Shown here one piece after another: positions 58,629 through 64,000 of a stretch of 64,000 nucleotides of DNA. The translations under genes and the position numbers were made by a program. Origin of the DNA: Bolinopsis microptera. Taxonomy: Eukaryota > Ctenophora > Tentaculata > Lobata > Bolinopsidae. Within the stretch, counting starts at the first letter, position 1, and each line of letters opens with the position of its first letter. The notes beneath the pieces were generated by a model, which was given only the letters and a program-made list of their open reading frames with translations, did not search any database and had not been told where the DNA came from. The stretch covers positions 6,234,169 to 6,298,168 of the forward strand of contig NC_087079.1 in the NCBI RefSeq assembly GCF_026151205.1, given 5' to 3'.

Positions 58629-61600
58629 TCCTCCTGTCCTCTACGTGACATGAGGAAATGCTGTGAGGATATTATGTAGGGTGGCTCACTGAATCCCACA
58701 CGGAACATAGGAATATCTCACATAATTCTTGTCAGAATTTGGATAAATTGTGTGGGCGTTTCATAACGTTTTTACCGATAACAGTGGAACTGGAAGTAGC
58801 CATAATCGTATGTCAACAACTCCATCAGTTCACATGAAACTTCGTCTCAAGGAACTTCCTTTCTCGTTTAAACTCGTCCAGCATCCTTGTCATGTACAAC
58901 TACTTAGAGTCAACAGATAACAATTCATTTAAGTCATTGGTCATCCCCATTAACGAGCTTTTAAAAATGACCGTTACAGTACATTGGTTACCATAATTGG
59001 TTACTAATGGCATTAGTTACCATTAGTAACCATTGGTTACCAGTACGTTGCAGGGTGTAACTGCGGGTAACATTTCAGTCACCAATTTTCATGCTAACTA
59101 TAAAACGCTACAGACCATATTGGTAGCTACATTTGAAATTAACAGAACCCCTTAGAACCCCTTGTAGTTACAAGGTTGTTGCAATATATGCTACTTAACG
59201 TCGAGAGCTTCCGTAAAACTTGTCGTGTTCCTTAGTCCGTGAGGGGTGGAGCACTGGTAGCGATATCAGTGGTCAGAACATTGATCACATTGTCATTTAT
59301 CATTGCCACATTGTCATTTATCATTGCATCGTTATATAGCTGTCAATAGGTTAGGGTAGGTTTCATGTTTACGCGATGTAACTAGAAATGGTATATACTT
59401 GACTTTAAACATGACTCAATGTTTTTTATCTGTGTTATCTCCGTAGGTTAGCTTATGACAAGAGACGTTGGCAGCGATTAAAGTGAAATTTGTATTTTTG
59501 AGTCCCCTGTCCCGGACCCCTGCAAATGGCATAAACGTAACTATAAATCTTTTAAAAGTAGTTCGATGATCTACATTCTGCCACTGAGCAATCTGACTTC
59601 AATTTGGGCTAGAAAAATTCTTAAGATTGAACCGACTTGGTTGATTTTTAACACTCTTTAACATCATATTCGATGACCAGCAGAAAACCGTATCCAAGAA
59701 AACTGTCTCCTTGAAAAGAGGCGAGCACAATATGTCTATTGTGATTTGTCGACACCCAAACTTAGACAAACTTCTGTATCATAGCAGATCTCAGGACTCA
59801 GTTCCTTTTGTTACGGACTTTTAAGTTACGGAGTTTATATTAACAGGAAGTGGTGTGACAGAGTCGATATATATTTTAATGTTGCCATGGGGTGGCAAGT
59901 CCCCTATCATCGCAGCCCGATAGTTTTACTGTCTCTCAATATGGAGGATATACCCTGTTAATTTGTAATTTAGAACGATTTACCCCTCATGGGGTTTACT
60001 GTTCAGGGGCAGTTCCGAGTGGTAATTGAATGTTTTACAGTTCACAGATGATATCATATTATCTTAGTCTCACTTAGCAGCTTGCCAACCAACATGGTCG
60101 TATAGATTAACCCAATAATCATTACTCGCCATTCAATTATCATTATTCGGCATTGACTTTGATCGTGCACTTTTTGTCCTCGTGAACCAACTCTTCACGA
60201 CCTTCCTCATCGCCCTGTGTTGCAACAATTGAACAAGTTTCTGGAACCTTCACTGCAGCTAATCAAGCGTAGTCGAGCGTAGTCGAGCGTGGGGCGTGAT
60301 TTCTATTCTTCTCCAACATTTAACCTGGATTGTCCGAGCGCCGTCAGCTGCACTTTCAGGTGACATGAACCGTTCTGAGCGTTATATTGCCAGGTGTCCG
60401 CTAGGTCAGGGACTTTGAAATGAAACACTTTCGCATACCTATTATATCTAGATTATACAGTTTGGGACTCAGCGCTTCAAGCTTTTCTTTACCTTTTCTT
60501 TACCTTTTCAGCCATAGATTGGATTTTTTGTTAGTGTTCACTGTTCAGCCTATTTAGATTGTGAATAGCGAAAAATGTTACCCGTTTTTGAGTCGTCAAA
60601 CATAATATTATCCGATTATCCGATGTTCCACTTGGTGGATGAGCTTATTCTTATCACACTGCGTGCGTAAATCCACTTTACATATTTCAGCCGACGGTAC
60701 CGACGGTCATATTAATAAACATCTGTTGATATGGTTTGAATTTAAATCTCTAGCTCATGCTAACGATCCCCCATTACTCGCTTAGAACATAAAATAACAT
60801 TGTCGTAATTATTCATAACAGGAGGCAGCAGGCACCAGATATAAATTAACATTTGCACGAGGTCACCCTTACTTTCATGATCCTGCCGAAAATAAGGGTC
60901 CTAATTCTCTACAGCTAACGACCAATCACAGCTTCAAATGTTTAAATACCAACTGCTCGAACCAGGGCCATCAGTTCGCAGCCATGAAATTAGAGCCTGG
61001 TCCTTCCCACACCGTGAGAGGACCAAGTCTAGTAGTCACGTTACTCCTTATATGGACATCACGTGGCATCTAAAGATCTTGACAACCAGCACGTGGGCTT
61101 TATTAGCTTTTAATATCACCTTGTCCTCCTCGGGTGGTCGCTGTTTTTCCATCAGCAGCAGGGCGTTTTGCTAATATACCTTGAATCACTTCTCATATCT
61201 TAACCCTGGTTCAGATCGATTTCAGGGGAGGGGGGTAGCAACGGATAGTGTGATCTGATGATACACGTTTATTACCGTATTAAAACTGGCCGCTGTTTCT
61301 ATCTTGTTAACATTTATCTCCTGTTCTGTTAATAAGTCAGATAACGACTATTTGTTCACTTTACTGCAGACTGTTCCTGCTCACATATGCTACCTGGCTA
61401 CCTCTATAAATGTATCTTGTGTTTTTGGATCATGTACGTTGGGGAGACGTGTTACGCTTGAAACTGCCTCGAAGTTACCGATAATGTAATGACGTTGTTG
61501 TTTAGATGTTCCATCCGGTAGTAATTGTTACCAGATAATTAGATAATTATCAGATAATTGGATTATCTGTAATGGATTCTCATCAAAATGTCACGGCTGT

Positions 61601-62248
61601 TTGGTCGAACTAATTTAGCGAGCTGGAGCAGTAGGTCGGAGTACAGGTAGAACATTACTGATGAAGCTTCCATACGCTGGGTTTATTTTATCTACAAGTA
61701 TTTGATTGAGCCAGCAATTCTCCGCCATAATTTTCTAGTTCTACTGAAGCATTGTTTACAAAACAACCTTTGTTTTCCTTACAGAGTTTCAACAAACATC
61801 CCGCTAAGTTAACTGTGAACGTTCGCTCATTATTTCTCCAATATTATTTGTTGCTAAGCTCAATCTCACCACGCTAATTTTTTTCTGTGACCTATTTTAT
61901 TTTTAGTTACTCTTGAATAGTGCAGAAAAAAACAATTAATATTATCCTTGATCTGTTTTGACGCAAATTTTTTGGTTTTCGTGACTTATTATATCAAACA
62001 ATAATCATTAATCATGCATAATCGGATCACACTGTTTACTGGTTCCCCATTCATAAACTTTCACAACAAATACTGCTAAACAAGTACTGACTAAATTAAT
62101 TTTCAGGAATTTGTCTGCTAACTATGCGCATTTTATTTTGTGTCATGATCAGATATCATACGAACTAGTTGAGCTATTCAGTTGCTTTTAAAATTCTGTT
62201 TCATTGTCAATTTCCTGGTTAATTAACAATATTATTTTAGCCTATTAC
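58629..62248. other. Intergenic DNA, no gene recognised
   Basis: A cluster of GGTTACCA-type inverted motifs lies at 58984-59042. Frames at 60938-61174 and 61304-61489 (plus) have no recognisable motif. Nothing else supported. Confidence 0.4.
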
Positions 62249-62613
62249 ATTCTAATATGAATTTTTACTAACCCATTTTCAGTTATAAACGTATTTATAT
62301 TTACAAATAAGCAAAATGTTCAGGACTTGACTTATTCAATGCTGTGAAATTCGCACTGAACGTATTATTCGAACTAAATTCGCATACGATTTTTTCTCTA
62401 AAAATTGCCGTATTTAAAAAAATATAGTAGTTGTTTCACGATAGTTCATAGTTGGTTTTGTATGGTGAAATATTGATAAAACACATAACATGTACTTCCC
62501 GCAACATGTTCGTGGTTACTGGTTAGCGATCAAGATCGCAAGGGGTTAAATTTAGCTCATAGTCATACCGGAATTGAAGACATTATGGAGTAATAAACTT
62601 GAAATCACTTAAT
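62249..62613. repeat. Direct repeat, left copy (at least 365 bp)
   Basis: Matches 63636-64000 at an offset of 1387 with no difference that I noticed. The second copy reaches the window edge, so the full length is unknown. The left limit is ATTCTAATATGAATTT. Confidence 0.92.
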
Positions 62614-63162
62614 TTCCTCCACAGTCTACTTGTCGAGATTTGTAAGTTCGAGACTTGAAGTATAACGTCACATATCCAACTAGATTATAGATTATAGACT
62701 CTAGAATGCTGCAATGCTGCGCGTTCCCACAGCCGCATTTTTACCGAATTTTCTGCGCATTTCTTGGCGAATGTAACAGCCCTAAAAATTAAAACTTGAA
62801 GTAGTAAATTGGCGAATTATTCGCGTTTTTTTTGAGAAATCTAAATGCGCCGTATTTTTTGACGAATATTTGTCGAATTTAACAGCCTTAGACTTATTAT
62901 TTTATCTTCAATTTTTATTCCATTAATTTGAACTGAAAAGATGTTATTTTATTTTCAAATTTTACTAAGGAATGATCAATGTCCTCCTCACGGCAGTATC
63001 GTATTTTCTTCTACAGCAGGCTGCCGCAATAAAGACAATCAGTAAGTACCTTATTTAATACGTTATTTTGTTTTTAACGACTTTTAAGTTACAACACATT
63101 TTAATTTACAAGTGAGACAGAGCCTACATGTTATACTTATATAACTAGTTCTGTAGACCTGG

Positions 63163-63405
63163 TTGATTTGATTTGATTTGAAACTTTTACAAAATAGCAA
63201 GTATACAAATGTACAGCAATTCGAACAAACATAATATAAAATGGGCCGAAATGTATAAATGCTAAAAAGCGTGGGTCAGTGAAACAAGTACAGAGGACAA
63301 CTTTCAGAACAGGAGTTTTTTGGCCGCCCAAAGTCTCAATAACATCACCTCCACCTAGTAATAAAATTATGAAACGTGAAAAGTGTGAAACAATCAAATA
63401 ATAAA
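63163..63405 (-). mobile_element. 5'-truncated LINE 3' end (CR1/L2-like)
   Basis: On the minus strand this matches the 3' UTR of the LINE at 18746-20097 from about 19870 to its end (shared GTTTCACACTTTTC, GGTGGAGGTGATGTTATTGA, AAAAGTTTCAAATCA). The tail is (TCAAA)n, here about four units, at 63163-63180. The conserved UTR stays open as an 86-codon frame, as in the longer copy (87 codons), but that is probably a shared non-coding sequence. Confidence 0.8.
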
Positions 63406-63406
63406 T

Positions 63407-63456
63407 AATAGGTTATGGGATGGGAAGGTTAAAACCTTCCCATCCCATAACCTATT
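63407..63456. repeat. 24-bp palindrome with 2-bp centre
   Basis: AATAGGTTATGGGATGGGAA then GGTT, an AA centre, and the exact inverse. It directly abuts the 5' truncation point of the LINE fragment. Confidence 0.93.
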
Positions 63457-63635
63457 ATATTTAATAAATTTAAGAGTGTTTATGTAGTGTTGTAATTAGT
63501 TTTATTTAATTAATTGTAATCAGTTTTATCTGAAACGTAAGGTGACCTGCATGTTTAAAATCTTTCTTTTCCTCCTTTAAATGAAGTACCAAATAAGTTT
63601 CTCTGAAATAATTTACTCCTCACCATACTAATCTA

Positions 63636-64000
63636 ATTCTAATATGAATTTTTACTAACCCATTTTCAGTTATAAACGTATTTATATTTACAAATAAGCA
63701 AAATGTTCAGGACTTGACTTATTCAATGCTGTGAAATTCGCACTGAACGTATTATTCGAACTAAATTCGCATACGATTTTTTCTCTAAAAATTGCCGTAT
63801 TTAAAAAAATATAGTAGTTGTTTCACGATAGTTCATAGTTGGTTTTGTATGGTGAAATATTGATAAAACACATAACATGTACTTCCCGCAACATGTTCGT
63901 GGTTACTGGTTAGCGATCAAGATCGCAAGGGGTTAAATTTAGCTCATAGTCATACCGGAATTGAAGACATTATGGAGTAATAAACTTGAAATCACTTAAT
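63636..64000. repeat. Direct repeat, right copy (cut by window end)
   Basis: Second copy of 62249-62613. The LINE fragment and palindrome lie between the two copies. Confidence 0.92.

Overview
This window is repeat-rich, AT-rich animal nuclear DNA with no recognisable host gene. It contains eukaryotic transposable elements (Polinton-type DNA polymerase, CR1/L2-like and RTE-like LINE pieces, mariner-, hAT- and Mutator-like TIR elements), several micro- and minisatellites, and no bacterial operon signals. The LINE and polymerase remnants resemble those of marine invertebrates, but the species cannot be fixed from the sequence alone.

Layout. 1-12 kb: intergenic DNA with a striking pentanucleotide array (956-1650), a mariner-like TIR element (1704-2474), a small MITE (5819-5968), short tandem repeats and a decayed transposon fragment (about 10430-10905). 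12.0-40.8 kb: a head-to-tail segmental duplication. Copy 1 (12032-21042) and copy 2 (21053-about 40797) are colinear, which lets later insertions be read directly. Copy 1 gained an ORF1-only LINE (18746-20097). Copy 2 gained a 10.25-kb Mutator-like element (24206-34455, 9-bp target duplication, empty site kept in copy 1 at 15471-15479) and a 677-bp mariner-like MITE (39479-40155, empty site at 20229-20230). A 41-bp minisatellite grew from about 25 to about 65 units between the copies. Inside the Mutator-like element sits a head-to-tail dimer of a 3.26-kb TIR element, each unit carrying an internally deleted RTE-like LINE. Its right TIR holds a hAT MITE and a 121-bp insert.

41.7-55.7 kb: the most interesting object, a 13,957-bp Polinton/Maverick-like element. 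It has 5'-AG...CT-3' ends and a 6-bp target duplication (CATAAA). Almost all of it is palindrome: two 6.15-kb arms, almost identical, around a 1.65-kb spacer. Each arm has 145-bp subterminal repeats, an intact zinc-finger ORF, arrays of a 31-bp near-palindromic repeat in opposite orientations on either side of a broken family-B DNA polymerase, and a short unknown ORF. The spacer holds a third, divergent polymerase fragment and an unknown 129-codon ORF. No integrase, capsid, packaging ATPase or protease is visible.

55.7-64 kb: non-coding DNA with a 52-bp minisatellite (57542-58628), a 5'-truncated copy of the LINE 3' end (63163-63405, minus strand) beside a near-perfect palindrome, and a direct repeat (62249-62613 and 63636-64000) that runs out of the window.

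Together the window is a nested transposon graveyard whose order of events can be partly reconstructed: segmental duplication first; then independent insertions in each copy; nested insertions inside those; and a separate Polinton-like element that became a giant inverted repeat.
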